Of a DNA stretch of 64,000 nt, positions 1-11,500 are shown piece by piece. The translations under genes and the position numbers were made by a program. Source of the stretch: an uncultured Desulfobacter sp. (GTDB lineage: Bacteria > Desulfobacterota > Desulfobacteria > Desulfobacterales > Desulfobacteraceae); the NCBI RefSeq assembly GCF_963677125.1, contig NZ_OY781882.1:4424501-4488500 (forward strand), in the 5' to 3' direction. A model generated the notes under the pieces. That model was not told the DNA's origin. It made no database searches and saw only the letters and a program-made list of their open reading frames with translations. Each line of letters begins with the position of its first letter. Within the stretch, counting starts at the first letter, position 1.

Positions 1-1
1 G

Positions 2-226
2 GGCCTGATGATTCCCCATGCGGCCAGACTTGTGACCGGACCGGACCATCGCCGGGTGGTGCCGGTATCCGCCATCCTGGGCGCCATTTACCTTATTATC
101 TGCGACACCCTGGCGCGGACATTGACAACGGCTGAAATTCCCATCGGCATCATCACCTCCCTGGTAGGCGCCCCTTATTTATTTTTTCTGGTCAGAACCC
201 GTGGCGGACAGATTTTTGGAAGATAA
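2..226 (+). CDS. FecCD-family ABC transporter permease, C-terminal end (partial)
   Basis: The reading frame is open from the window edge to a TAA at 224-226, so only the last 74 residues are visible. The segment starts with GLMIPHAARL, then GPDHRRVVPVS, which is typical of the last third of FecCD-type inner-membrane permeases for iron-siderophore, haem or cobalamin uptake. A hydrophobic helix (around ILGAIYLIICDTLART) and the closing motif GIITSLVGAPYLFFLVR also fit the family. The next gene, the ATPase, begins two bases after this stop, so the two are translationally coupled. The true start lies outside the window. Confidence 0.9.
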   Translation, partial: GLMIPHAARLVTGPDHRRVVPVSAILGAIYLIICDTLARTLTTAEIPIGIITSLVGAPYLFFLVRTRGGQIFGR

Positions 227-227
227 T

Positions 228-1052
228 ATGCTACAAGTCAATGATCTTTCATTCTCATACGGCAGACACCGTGTACTCAAAGATATCAGTTTCCAAATCA
301 AAACCGGGGAATTATGCGCCCTGTTCGGCCCCAATGGTACGGGCAAAACCACCTTGTTCAAGTGCTGCCTGAAATTTCTGAACCCGGACAGCGGAACGGT
401 CCGGATCAACGGCAAAGATGTCCGCACCTTGCCCCCCAAACAGATGGCCCGTCTGGTGGCCTATGTGCCCCAGGCCCATCATTGTGCCTTCCACTTTACG
501 GCCGGCCAGATCGTCCTCATGGGCCGGACCCCGCATTTGAACCGCTTTTTTACCCCAGGCGCCAAGGACCGCAAGCTGGCAGACCATGCCATGGAGGTCC
601 TGGACATCAACCACCTTGCAGACACGGCGTTTAACCGGCTTTCCGGGGGGCAGCAGCAGATGGTGCTGATTGCCAGGGCCATTGCCCAGCAAACCGGGCT
701 GATCTTTCTGGATGAACCGGCTGCCGCCCTGGATTTTAAAAACCAGATTCGCCTGTGGCAGACACTTCAACACATCGCTGAACAGGGAACAGCCATTCTG
801 GCCTGCACCCACGATCCCAACCATGTCTCCTGGTTTTGCCACTCCACGATGGTTCTGGACAGGTCGCAACTTCTTGCCAAGGGTGCCCCCGGCCAGGTCA
901 TGACCCAGGCGATGATGGACCGTATCTATGGAGACACCTGTCAGGTGAAAGATTTAAACGGACTTAAAATTATGGTTCCCGGAACAGTGGACTCACAAAC
1001 GACCAATGTTGTTGCATTCCCCGGGACCCGGAAAGGAACACATCACAAATGA
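228..1052 (+). CDS. ABC transporter ATP-binding protein (iron-chelate/cobalamin type)
   Basis: This is the 274-residue ATPase of the FecCD-type importer. Walker A (GPNGTGKTT) is at about residues 34-42, the signature LSGGQQQ near 137, and Walker B (LIFLDEP) near 158, followed by a D-loop (ALD) and switch His (THD). The length and order match FecE/FhuC/BtuD proteins. A GTG at 201 would extend the frame, but the ATG at 228 directly follows the permease stop, is preceded by GGAAG at a normal distance, and starts with MLQVNDLSFSYG, the usual N-terminus. It would power uptake of a metal chelate through the upstream permease. The substrate cannot be read from the sequence. Confidence 0.92.
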   Translation: MLQVNDLSFSYGRHRVLKDISFQIKTGELCALFGPNGTGKTTLFKCCLKFLNPDSGTVRINGKDVRTLPPKQMARLVAYVPQAHHCAFHFTAGQIVLMGRTPHLNRFFTPGAKDRKLADHAMEVLDINHLADTAFNRLSGGQQQMVLIARAIAQQTGLIFLDEPAAALDFKNQIRLWQTLQHIAEQGTAILACTHDPNHVSWFCHSTMVLDRSQLLAKGAPGQVMTQAMMDRIYGDTCQVKDLNGLKIMVPGTVDSQTTNVVAFPGTRKGTHHK

Positions 1053-1375
1053 ACTATATGGAAATTGACTGGAACAAAGTATGGGCCGAGGAAACCGAAC
1101 TGTGGAATAAATCTGCAGGCAAACCGTGCCAGGGGTTCTGGGAGGATAAAAAATCCGCTGAAGTCTTTGAATCCATGGATTCAGCCGTCTCCTTTTATGC
1201 CAGGCGCTTCCGGATCTTGTCACCGGAACACCGGCCCATCGTGGAAGCGTATTTAGAGGAACACTGCAAAAAGGACGACCGGGGATTAGTCGATGAATTC
1301 AGTCATATGATCATGGAATTGTCCTGGCGGCCCGGTGATTTCGGCTGTTCCTACACCCAGGGAGAGAAGAGATGA
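1049..1375 (+). CDS. Small protein of unknown function in the metal-chelate uptake operon
   Basis: A 108-residue soluble, acidic protein rich in Trp, Glu and Asp, with no signal peptide or membrane segment. I do not recognise a family. It overlaps the ATPase stop by ATGA and its own stop overlaps the start of the binding-protein gene in the same way, so it is an integral member of the operon and not a chance frame. Two Cys (residues about 28 and 101) and a His-rich middle could in principle bind metal, but this is only a guess. The position suggests an accessory role in handling the imported chelate, perhaps together with the methyltransferase two genes downstream. Confidence 0.75.
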   Translation: MNYMEIDWNKVWAEETELWNKSAGKPCQGFWEDKKSAEVFESMDSAVSFYARRFRILSPEHRPIVEAYLEEHCKKDDRGLVDEFSHMIMELSWRPGDFGCSYTQGEKR

Positions 1376-2604
1376 ACTTTTCCGTCAAACAAATTTTAAC
1401 AAAGATAGCGGATATTTTTCCTTATTTAACTACGGTTTTGGTCATGGTGTCGTTAGCATGGATCACCCCATCATGGGCCGGGAAAAAAGAGACGTTCACC
1501 ATCACCGATTTTGAAGGCAGGCAGGTAGAGATCCCAACACAGATCAACCGGGTGGTCACTATCAGCGACGGCATGATTGCAGGCATCATGACCTGCCTGG
1601 GTCAGGCAGAAAAAATTGTAGGCATCGGCTCATCCTGTCTGCCCAAAATCTGGGAATACGATATACCTTCCGGCACCGGCGGCGCCCATGAATACAGGGA
1701 GGGCATGAACCCGGTATTTTTTTTAAATCCATTTTTAGCGGATCTGCCCCTGGTCAGCAAGTTTGGTTCAGGCATCAATTTTGAGAGCATTGCCAAACTA
1801 ACTCCGGACCTGGTCATCGTACGCACAGGGTCCTGTTCCCTATGCGCGTCAAAGGATATTCTTGCCAAAAACATCCGGCTTCTGGCATCCCTGGGTACGC
1901 CCCTGGTGGTGCTGCATGGCCCCAACACTTTTGACCGGCCGGACATCAGCACGCTAAGTCGGGAAATCGAACTGTTGGGCGCAATTTTTCAAAAACAGGC
2001 CCGGGCAAAAGAGGTAGCGGACTTTCTTCTGGCATCGGTCAACGATATCAAAGCCCGGACAGCAGATATCCCGCCTGACAAACAAAAACGGGTGCTGATG
2101 CTTGGGCTTTCCCCCACGGCCCGGGAAAACGGCGGTGCCGGACACGTCAAGGGAGAAAAAACCATCCAGACCTATCTTCTCAACGAATTTGCCCATGCCC
2201 AAAACGCATATTCCGGCACCGGGGCCTGGAATATTCTTAATGCCGAACAGCTCATTGCCCTGGACCCGGACCTTATTACACTGGTCACAGCCTGGGGGTA
2301 TCATCCGCCCGAGGAATTGTATGACGCCCCATACTATAAAAATCTGCGTCACATGCGGGCTGTAAAAAACAAAGCTGTGACCGCGCTTCCCTGGACCCCC
2401 TGCAATTGTGAAAAACGCCTGGAATATCCCATTGACGTCATGGTCATGGCCAGGGCCGCATATCCGGAACGTTTCATGGACATTGATTTTTGCCACTGGC
2501 TTCACCAATTTTACATGACGGTTTACGGCGTAAACCGGGATACAGCCACCCGGCTTGTATCCTGTCAATGGATGGACTGGGCCTGTAAAGGAGATAATAA
2601 ATGA
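1372..2604 (+). CDS. Periplasmic substrate-binding protein of the metal-chelate ABC importer
   Basis: A 410-residue FepB/BtuF-type binding protein. An N-terminal extension of about 20 residues precedes a hydrophobic segment ending in WAGKK, a plausible signal peptide. The mature part starts FTITDFEGRQVEIP and continues RVVTISDG and a TPDLVIVRTG strand, as in the Peripla_BP_2 fold. Unusual are two Cys-rich spots, GSCSLCAS (around residue 155) and PCNCEKR (around 342), and a long C-terminal helix region with WMDWACKGD. These Cys may bind a metal or form disulphides. Starts and stops overlap neighbours by ATGA. It should deliver the substrate to the permease; the receptor at 3279 would bring it over the outer membrane. 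Confidence 0.88.
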   Translation: MNFSVKQILTKIADIFPYLTTVLVMVSLAWITPSWAGKKETFTITDFEGRQVEIPTQINRVVTISDGMIAGIMTCLGQAEKIVGIGSSCLPKIWEYDIPSGTGGAHEYREGMNPVFFLNPFLADLPLVSKFGSGINFESIAKLTPDLVIVRTGSCSLCASKDILAKNIRLLASLGTPLVVLHGPNTFDRPDISTLSREIELLGAIFQKQARAKEVADFLLASVNDIKARTADIPPDKQKRVLMLGLSPTARENGGAGHVKGEKTIQTYLLNEFAHAQNAYSGTGAWNILNAEQLIALDPDLITLVTAWGYHPPEELYDAPYYKNLRHMRAVKNKAVTALPWTPCNCEKRLEYPIDVMVMARAAYPERFMDIDFCHWLHQFYMTVYGVNRDTATRLVSCQWMDWACKGDNK

Positions 2605-3230
2605 ATTCATTGTATGAACAGCGAAAAGAATTTTTTAACCAACGCGCCGCTGACTGGCTGGACAATCACTACAAAAACCCGGACACGGACCGGCATGACC
2701 GCTATGCAGAGCGGATACGGTCCATCGTCTCCTTTCTTGCCCTTGATCCGAACAGCCGGGTTCTGGACACAGGTTGCGGCTCCGGAGTACTGGTACCTTA
2801 TCTTCTTGGGTTCCTTTCTTCCCGGGGCCGGTTGATAGAGATGGATTTTTCAGACCAGATGATCAAAGCAAACCAAGAACTGCACACAGACGAACGAATC
2901 AGTTTTATCTGCTGTGATGCTGCGCAAATGGAATTTGAGGCACAAAGCCTGGATGCCGTGATCTGCTTTGCCGCCTTTCCGCATTTCACTGCTCCGGAAC
3001 AGGTGCTTCAACGGATGTCAAAAAGTCTGAAACCCAAAGGACGTCTGGTGATTGCCCACCTGATGTCCTCATCCCAACTGGCCGAACACCATCACTCCCA
3101 TACACCGGTCAGCCGGGACCGGCTGCCGGAAAAAGAGACCATGTTACAATGGATCACCGGCTGCGGCCTGAACATAGAAACCTTTAAAGACGAACCCGGC
3201 CTTTACCTGCTGACAGCAGTAAAACCTTAA
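2601..3230 (+). CDS. Class I SAM-dependent methyltransferase
   Basis: A 209-residue soluble protein with the SAM-binding motif I (LDTGCGSG, about residues 54-61), an acidic residue at the end of the next strand (EMDFSDQM), and the motif-IV-like CFAAFPHF segment. These features place it in the Methyltransf_11/25 group. It overlaps the binding-protein gene by ATGA, so it is made from the same transcript. A methyltransferase in a chelate uptake operon may modify the imported ligand or make part of the chelator, but the substrate is not visible. Transcription probably continues into the TonB receptor, although the palindrome at 3232-3248 may add control. Confidence 0.85.
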   Translation: MNSLYEQRKEFFNQRAADWLDNHYKNPDTDRHDRYAERIRSIVSFLALDPNSRVLDTGCGSGVLVPYLLGFLSSRGRLIEMDFSDQMIKANQELHTDERISFICCDAAQMEFEAQSLDAVICFAAFPHFTAPEQVLQRMSKSLKPKGRLVIAHLMSSSQLAEHHHSHTPVSRDRLPEKETMLQWITGCGLNIETFKDEPGLYLLTAVKP

Positions 3231-3231
3231 A

Positions 3232-3248
3232 CACTCGATGATCGAGTG
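3232..3248. promoter_or_regulatory. Perfect palindrome between methyltransferase and TonB receptor genes
   Basis: CACTCGAT-g-ATCGAGTG is a perfect 8-bp inverted repeat with a one-base centre. It lies in the 48-bp gap, 30 bp before the receptor start codon. It could be a repressor operator or a small mRNA hairpin. It does not resemble the Fur box, and no T-tract follows, so it is not a terminator. Confidence 0.5.
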
Positions 3249-3278
3249 AGCAGCTATTTCAAAAGGAGAGAGAAAATC

Positions 3279-5249
3279 ATGACCCATCGTTATTCCAGTT
3301 GTTTTCTGATTTGTACCCTGCTGGTCTTTCTGACCGTACCGCCCCTATCCCTGGCGGGCGAGGCCGATGATGGCGCTACAAGCGCCACAATCCTTGAAGA
3401 TATTACCATTACAGACCGGCCCATCATCCAGGGAAACCAGACCGACATTTACGGCAGCACAAAAACAGTGATTACCCAGGAGCAGATCAATGACCTCAAT
3501 GCCCAGGATCTTGAAACCGCCCTTAAAATGACACCGGGCGTCAGCATGTCCAGATACAACCCCATCGGCTCATTCGGCGGGGCTGACGGGGGCGGAGTCT
3601 TCATCCGGGGCATGGGGTCAAGCCGTCCGGGCGCTGAAATCAAAACCGTGGTGGACGGGGTGCCCATGTTCATGAGTGTATGGAACCATCCGTTACTGGA
3701 CTTGATGTCCATTGACTCTTCCCAGGCCATTGAGGTGTATAAAAGCCCCCAGCCCCAGTATTTCGGCAATGCCGTGGGAATGATCAACATTGTGCCCAAG
3801 CGGATCACCGAACCGGGGTTCTACACCTGTGCCGAAGCCGCGGTGGGCAGCTATGGCACCCACATTGCCAAAACCGAACACGGGGGTAATATCAACGGAT
3901 GGGACTATTATCTTGGCGGGGGCCTGCGGGAATCCAACGGCCACCGGGACCATGCCGAGGGTGAACTGAAAAATATCTATGGCCGTATCGGACGGCAATT
4001 GTCCGACCACTGGGACTTGAGCATTTTCGCCATGGCCAATGACAACTGGGCCAATGATCCGGGGGTTGAAGGTGCTGATCCTTCCGAGCGCCTGGGCCGC
4101 TATGAAACCCGGGTCTGGATGGGGACCGCCACCCTGTCCCATGAATACGAAAACGCCAAAGGAGAAATCAAATTATACCGCAGTGCCGGAGAAGGCGACT
4201 GGCTGGATCAGCCCACGAACACCGCCGGTGTCACCGAAGACCTGTTCAATGATTTTCTTTTCTACGGGGCCCGGGTCAAGGAGACCCTGGCATTGGGCAA
4301 CGGCATGTCGCTTCTGGCCGGTGCGGACTGGGATTATACCGAAGGGGATTATACCCAGGAGTACAGTGACGGCACCTCAGATGTATGGGACGGGGAAAAT
4401 TTTGACATCCTTTCCCCCTATGCGGCGTTCAGCTGGCAGATCGGGGTGGGTAACGGGATTACCATCACCCCGTCGTTTGGTGCCAGATTCTATTCCCACA
4501 GCCAGTACTCGGATGAGCTGGCTCCCCATGCCGGGTTGACCGCATCTTTCGGGCGGTTTGAAGCCCACATGGGATATTCCCGTGGCGTGGTGTATCCCGG
4601 ACTTGAGGTCGCCGTAATGAGTCAGGATGTCCTGCCTGCGCTTGGAGATTCCTGGAAAGACCTGGAACCGGAAATCGTAGACCACTATGAAATAGGGTTC
4701 TCCGTATCTCCCACCCGGCAGACCCTTTTGGACCTGATCCTGTTTTATGAAGACGGCAATGACCGCTACGTGATAGTTCCTTTTGCCAACGGCGTTATGC
4801 CCCATTACGACAATGTGGAAGAATTTACCATCAAAGGCCTTGAAGCCACAGCCACCTGGCAACCGGATTCCAATTTTTCTATATTTGCCGGTGTTACTCT
4901 TCTTGACACGGATCCCGGAGACTTACCCTATGCACCGGAGGTCTCCTTCAGCACAGGGTTTACCTTACGATTTCTTGAACGATTTAAATTCAACCTCAAT
5001 GCCTCCTATATCTCATCCATGCATGTCAGCTCCCAGGTGAGAAAAAAAGATGATGAAAACAACACCACAGTAGACGATTTTTTTATTGTGGACGCAAAAA
5101 TTACCTATGACCTGGATCTGAAAGGCGCAGACTATAAAATCAAACTGTTCCTGGCCGGTGAGAATCTGACCGACCAAAATTACGAATACCAGTCCGGCTA
5201 TCCCATGCCGGGCATTAATTGCATGGCAGGTATCCGGTTCGAGATGTAA
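3279..5249 (+). CDS. TonB-dependent outer-membrane receptor
   Basis: A 656-residue outer-membrane gated channel. The chosen ATG at 3279 has AAGGAGAG nine bases upstream and gives a clean signal peptide ending PLSLAGEA; a GTG at 3246 would add a nonsense extension. After the signal, DITITDRP is TonB-box-like. A plug domain (TPGVSMSRY, then VFIRGMGSS and VVDGVPM) follows within residues 50-170. The rest is an alternating barrel with NLTDQNYE near the end, a typical receptor motif. The C-terminus is GIRFEM. It would import the substrate handled by the preceding ABC system, though the ligand is not evident. A second, deleted copy of its 3' end lies at 21361-21441. Confidence 0.93.
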   Translation: MTHRYSSCFLICTLLVFLTVPPLSLAGEADDGATSATILEDITITDRPIIQGNQTDIYGSTKTVITQEQINDLNAQDLETALKMTPGVSMSRYNPIGSFGGADGGGVFIRGMGSSRPGAEIKTVVDGVPMFMSVWNHPLLDLMSIDSSQAIEVYKSPQPQYFGNAVGMINIVPKRITEPGFYTCAEAAVGSYGTHIAKTEHGGNINGWDYYLGGGLRESNGHRDHAEGELKNIYGRIGRQLSDHWDLSIFAMANDNWANDPGVEGADPSERLGRYETRVWMGTATLSHEYENAKGEIKLYRSAGEGDWLDQPTNTAGVTEDLFNDFLFYGARVKETLALGNGMSLLAGADWDYTEGDYTQEYSDGTSDVWDGENFDILSPYAAFSWQIGVGNGITITPSFGARFYSHSQYSDELAPHAGLTASFGRFEAHMGYSRGVVYPGLEVAVMSQDVLPALGDSWKDLEPEIVDHYEIGFSVSPTRQTLLDLILFYEDGNDRYVIVPFANGVMPHYDNVEEFTIKGLEATATWQPDSNFSIFAGVTLLDTDPGDLPYAPEVSFSTGFTLRFLERFKFNLNASYISSMHVSSQVRKKDDENNTTVDDFFIVDAKITYDLDLKGADYKIKLFLAGENLTDQNYEYQSGYPMPGINCMAGIRFEM

Positions 5250-5282
5250 TTCTGACTCACTGCAGGATATTTCATTAAGCTT

Positions 5283-5323
5283 CAGGCACACATTTTTTAA
5301 AAGGGTGTGCCTGTTTTATTTTT
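5283..5323 (+). terminator. Rho-independent terminator of the TonB receptor gene
   Basis: Perfect 9-bp arms CAGGCACAC (5283-5291) and GTGTGCCTG (5305-5313) are followed by TTTTATTTTT. It is 33 bp after the receptor stop. A very similar terminator stands after the receptor remnant at 21474. Confidence 0.9.
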
Positions 5324-5518
5324 CAAAGGCCGGCACCCGGCAAAATTTGTTTCTTTACCGGAAACCTGTCTGCTCCTGCGGCTTGATAAACAAACGCAAG
5401 AGGCCGTGGGCCATGGCCATCAACAGCAGAGCCCAGCGGGAGACGTGCTGCTGGCCGTTAAGGTTGTCTTCCTTTCATCCTTTTTTTCCACGGGGCGCGA
5501 TTTTTGACGATTGGTTGC
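5324..5518. other. Spacer between the uptake operon and the Tc toxin island
   Basis: Less than 200 bp between two convergent genes. Short open frames exist on both strands, but none has a ribosome site or a recognisable product. I see no clear terminator for the toxin operon here. Confidence 0.4.
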
Positions 5519-8500
5519 TTATGAAGGCCATTGTTCTGTATGTCCTGTAAAGGTAATGACAAATAGGATATCATCAATTGATTCACTCTTGAATAATTCT
5601 CTTATCTCCTGCTTGTCTTCCAGTCCCAGGGTCCATTCACCAAAGGGTTGTTTGTCCTTCATTTTGCTCAAGCCCCCCGCGCTTCTAATAATGCCATTTG
5701 ACGATGTAGCAGAGCTTTCAATAGCACTGGTGCTCCCTGTCTCGACAAATTTTATATGCTTAAAGGTTATTTCATTGTTGACTCCAGGCTTGCGCGAAAC
5801 AAAGATACTGATACCATCAATTTTGATATCGGAGACATTGGGTGGGAAGTCTTCCCGTTTGATGTTAAAGGAGGCTGACATCGGAGCCTGTGAACCTGAA
5901 ACCGTATCCGGATTGTTGAGATCGTACCAGGCATCGGCAAACTGTTGCCGGATGCTGAACGGCCGGTCGGCACTGATCGACGGGTCCAATCCCCTTATCA
6001 CCTCCTGACGATAGGTCGGGCTATCCAGGGCAGTATATTCAATGGTTATAAGCACATCGGTTATGGTATTGAAGTCAAATTGATTGGCCGCCTTGGGCAT
6101 CCGGAACTCCCAAGATGCCTCCACGCCCATCCCCTCGAAGGGTAACATCATCTCCGGTTGTTCCTGCAGTTCAAATACACCGCTATCGTTTATCGCGGCG
6201 GTTAGAGCGACTGATTCGGGTTGGCGGCGTATAACCCTTTGTTCAAAAAGAGCACCACCTTCATCGCTGACAACAACATAAGAAATTCCAGTATTGGACA
6301 GGGTTGCTTTTATACCCTGTGTAGGTGGAATCAAGGCGATTACCGAAGTGCGTACCCGTTTGATAAGCCGCAGATAATGTCCCGGAAAATCATAGTCGAA
6401 TATCTTCTTTTTTGTGTTTGTACTAAAAGGGAATACCCCGGATTGCCTGAATTGATAGAATGCTATCGGGTCGTGCATGGCGAGCGAAATGGTCTTGCTC
6501 ATCTGCAGTTTGCGACGGTCTGTAGTGAAAGCATACTGGTCTAATTTGTAGATGTCCTGGAGTAATCGAGCTGATCCTGTCATACCGCGCCGATCTTTGC
6601 TTTCTCCTTCATCTCCAATAGAATTGACAAATAACCTGGCTGAAGTCGCAGACCAGTAGTCGCTCAAAATGAAATCAATACCGGTTTCCTGCCGCTCGAA
6701 TGTCAACTGCATTTGCGCCAGCTTTGCAATGGCCGTCGCTTGCTCCAGAAAATAACGATAAACACTTCCAATGATACCACTCATCCAGCTATACAGTTCC
6801 TTGCTGGTAAACTTGTTGTTGAGGAAATTGAGAGTATCATTGGCATAACCTGCACTTATTGTTGCAATCGACTGTTCTTGAAGAACGATTTGATAATGAT
6901 CATCAGCAAGAGTTTTCTGGGCTTCTGCAATTTGTATATCAAAATTTGCCAAAGCTTTCTGGAATTCCCATTCTTGTTCTCTGCGCTTAAAGCTTGCAAC
7001 CATAGAATTATATGACGAAGCGGCTGACAAGGTTCCTACGGTTGACTGATAGGCTGTATTACTCAACGTCATGGTGGCAGCAAGCGCTCCTGCACCACCT
7101 CCAAGGGCTGTGAAAAATGATCCAGGGCCAGTCTCAGCTCCAATAATACCACCAGCAGTTAAGCCTGCTGCGATTGCCCCTCCTGCGCTAATCAAGGCAA
7201 CAGTTCCCTGCAACATGGCATTCGCTAAAGTGTAATTTAATGCATTTTGTTCTGTTTCTAAAAGAGGTTTTTCTAGTAGGTCTTCATAGTGTTTGAAGAT
7301 TGAGTCGGTCTTATCATACTGAAGATCTGCTAATCCCTTGCTGTTCTTGGCCTCCGTTACCCGCAACCCCTGTAAAGTCACGTTAGCATTCGACAGGTTC
7401 AGGTCCTGGCGAGCTTTCATGATATTGTAACTTTCCTGATCGAACTTTTCCAGAAAGGAGAGATAGGTTGTTTCCAGTTGTTGGGCAATCTGCACCAGAT
7501 ATTTGGCACGTTCCACCAATGTCTTATAGCGGTAGTGTGTATTACTCAGACGAACAGTTTGGGGGAGACCGATTCCGCCGCCGACACCATTTCCTTGTAG
7601 TTCCGTAGTTATGTCGGTAGGTGTGACATAGGCCGGAACCTCTCTGTACATTCCGGCAAGATTCATGCAGTTATTCAGCTTGTAAAGTCCGTTCTCGGTG
7701 CGTAGATTCAGGCTTAGGAGCAGTTTATTGGGAGGGATACAGAATTCAAAACTTACACCAGGTATTGGCGTCCAATGGCTCTGCACCATTCCATCCATAA
7801 CTGCCTTGGAACCGCCGCTTTTACTACCCAGTGCAAACTGATTACCCATTTGTAAAACTTGATCGAATAATTTCAAATCTTCCAGTTGTTCACGTAAAAG
7901 ACTATTTTGTTTGATTCCTATATTGGAAACACGCGTATCAAGATTTTCAAAGATGGAGGGTTGACTATACGTCTTGAACAGTTCCCGGATCTTTTTACGC
8001 TTATCCATGGGGAGTTCAGGCCCCTCAAAAATTTTGTCCAAATTTTCCAAGATATCTGGAATTTGATCTGAATTGATTCGGGGATCATGTTCTACAGCCT
8101 CATCGACAACTGCTTGTTGGAAGTCATACTCTCGATAACGCTCACCAACCTCAATAATTAGACCATGCAGGGCACCCTCGCAATCCTGCAAATTTTGTTT
8201 GAGCGCCGGCATTGCCAGTAAACGTCTTGCTGTGAGATATAATTCTCTAGCGCGCCCTAATGACTCCGATGTATCTCCCGCAAACTCGGCTTCAGCATAA
8301 TCAAGCAGGCAACGGGTAATGGAAATCAGAATAGAGCGTAACAATACATTGGATCTCGTTTTGGAAAGATTATGTGGATTCAGCGTATCGCTTAACCAAT
8401 TTTCACCATTGTAGATGAATGATTCTGAAGATTGCTGATCGAAATATTCACGTACGTTTTCATTGAATCTTCCATTGTGAAAATCATAAATTTTTCGAAA

Positions 8501-11500
8501 CCATTGTAATGCTGCTTCATATTCTCCAATTTGTTGCAGGACCAAAGCAAAATGGAGGGGTAAATACAAAATGTTTTCGATAAATTCTGAATTTTCATTG
8601 ATTGTATTGTATTTATCTAAGTGTAATTGTCCAACATAGGAATATTCGTTAGCTCTCAAATATGACAAGCCCCTATGAATTCTGCTGATACCTTCGGATG
8701 ACTGAGGAGCCACATTTTTTAAAATGATTTTGAAAATATTATCTGTCAAAAGGTTTTTAAGTTCATCTTCAGGGGATATAGGTTCAGTCTCTTCATCGCT
8801 GTTGTCTTCCCCGGAATCCCCGTCTTCTTCAGATTGCGACGCAGAACCATCCAAAACACTGACAATGGCTTGGAAAAGAATCGTCTGATCTGATCTAAGG
8901 GTTGGGTACAGGATATTTTCGGGATACAGAAAAACGCTCATCGCGGCATGCCAGTCACCATAAGATTTTAGCCAGGCCCAGGCAGCGTCAAAATTATCTT
9001 GATTAAGTTCCGGTATCTGAAATTTCTGGTCTTCTATCTGACCATTGAGAATCCCCCAAACCAGCAACTGTATCGTTTCAAACGCCTGGGCTACCCGTCT
9101 GGTTTTCCTACAACCGTTTTCGAAAGCGTTGATTAAAAGTTCATTGGTGGCTTTGGTCTTATTCTCTTCCCTGTTTGTGATGTTGCCCTGGTAAACGGCA
9201 TCAATCAGGGCGTCCCGCAGAGCCGGTAAAGATACCTGTTCGGCGCTATCCATGGCAGCTCGCAGGCTCTCTCTCTGCGCGTCCATCTGTTGGAATCGGC
9301 CTTTCAGGGTAGAGAGCCAGGAACGCGTCACCGCAGAGTCCGTTCGCCAGTCAATCAATTCAGCTGGGCGGTCGTCTCCCCAGTTCCATTGAAGCGCGGC
9401 TTGATCCGGATTCCGATAGAATTGAGGACTGCAGGTAATGTTTTTATCCGCTTCTTCCACCAGCCACGCAGGATAAAGGTATCGTCGCTTTTCAACCTGT
9501 ATGAAAATGTGGATAATCTGCTGTTTATCCGTCTCGTCAAAACTGTTCTCTTTTACAAGTTTGCGAAAAGCAAAAAGGGCGTTGAATTCACGCCAGGTAA
9601 GACCATGCATTTGGGGCTGAATGTCCAACGCCTGTTTGTCAAAATCAGTTTGTAGATCATCCAGATTATCGAAACCCAGTGGATGCAGGAGGATTTGACC
9701 TCCTGTCATGGTTAGGCTGTTATAACCTAGCAAACCGTCAAGTTTTTCAGGTTTAAACTTTTCATTGATTCCAGCATAAAGGGTATCAAGCTGTTGACGT
9801 CGATTGTTCCGAAGTTCCGCCGCGGCACTATCGGTCAACTCAATATTAGGCATTGAGTAAAGAGTGTCGGGATCAATAACCGGTGCTCGCGAAAAACGCT
9901 CCAATTCACCCTGCCAGGAAGTGTACTCATCTGCTACCACGCGAAAAGGATTGGCAAAAGGTTCTTCTGAAGATGAAAGACAAAAAAAGGTGGGACAAAG
10001 GGAAATTTGATTTTCCTCGGTTATCCATTTTGGATAGAGCTCTCTGCGCTTGACGACATTTACGAGGATATCGAGCAGCTGTTCCCGCTCCTTTTTTTTG
10101 CGTTCTTCTATCTCGGGGTCTGAAATAGTGGGGTCACCGCTCAGGGCGTCCTTGCGCAGTGCATAAAGAAACCCAAATGATTCTATAGTAAGGTAGAATT
10201 TTTCCAAATCATCCATGCGAGATTGGATTGTATCTTCATCTTCGCTATTGAGATCCTTTGCAAACGTATCCCAATCTTTACCGTTTAACGGATCAACGCG
10301 TTGAATCATTTCAAGAATCGGGCGTTGCTCTGAGTCCTCAGAGTCACCCTTCTTGTCGATTCCCCCATATTTTTTTATTATTTCCTCTGACCTATCTGAC
10401 CAAAGTTTAAAGGCCGCGTTAACATAAACAGTGCCCTTTTTTATTGTTAACGGTCGACAAAAACTGGCTTTTGTCAGCATGTCGGGGTCGACAATGGGAA
10501 GTTTGGTAGAATCGAAAAGCACCTTTGGATGATCATCCATCAGCCAATACCGGAATAGTTCAAGAAACTGCCAGGTGAGAAATTCCGGCACCACCGCCAG
10601 TTTGAAATCGGTCTTGGATGCTTTGTATGTTATTGTAACAGTTCCTGATAACCCGCTGTCATTTTGGGGTGTCAGTTTTAATTGAAGCGGCTGTTCCTTT
10701 TCTGGGAGTTTACCCTCCGCTGTGGCGACGTGGTTTGAGAATGTATTATCTTTAGACAGGGTTAAATTGTATTTGCCGTTATCATCAGGCTGAAGCAGAC
10801 CATAAATTAATCTTTGTTGATCCGTGTTCCGCCCCCACTCTACGCCTTTTAACTGCCAGCGGAGAATAGAAATTTCCGTATCTGACAACTTGGCCCCATA
10901 AGACAAGGGATCACGTTCAGTGTCCTGCCAGCCAAAAAGAGATTCCAGTGTATTCTCGTTGAGAGTACGTTCTTGCAATAGCAGGTTATTGAGGTTTGAT
11001 TCGGCAATACCCAGCGCATCGGCCTTGCGTTCACGGTCTTCTTCAGGTGCGCCTCGCAAAAGACGCAGTTCACGGTAGGAGGTCCCAAGCTGTTCCAGCA
11101 GTGAATCGTATACCTTCCGGGCATGTTCTTTGGTGACGCTTTCTGCAAGAGGCTTTCCATTTTTTTCAAGCTTCCTGCGTAGTACCTCGATACAGATGCG
11201 CACTTGCCGGACTATCTCTTCCGATGCGGAACAGTCCGCCGGCATGGCTGCAAAGGGCTGGTGGAAGAACGACTCCAGAAGGGAAAAGGAGAGTGGTTCG
11301 TTTTCATACTCTACCTCCCGGAACACAAAATCCAGAAGGTTGGATAGATAGGCCAGGGGGCTTAAAGCCGATTGGCAGTCACAGGAGCAAGGTAACGCGT
11401 CGCTTTCAGGATCTTCTTTGGACTTTTCGACGGGAAATCCATTGACGGCGTTGACCTTTTTTTCTAATGCCTTGTTTTTTAGAATTGCACATTTTTGTAT

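Noticed and set aside
3246..3278. Upstream GTG start for the TonB receptor
   Set aside because: It lies within the palindrome and before the AAGGAGAG site; the ATG at 3279 gives a proper signal peptide.
5307..5507. Small gene between the TonB receptor and TcA
   Set aside because: The frame starts inside the terminator hairpin and shows no family features.
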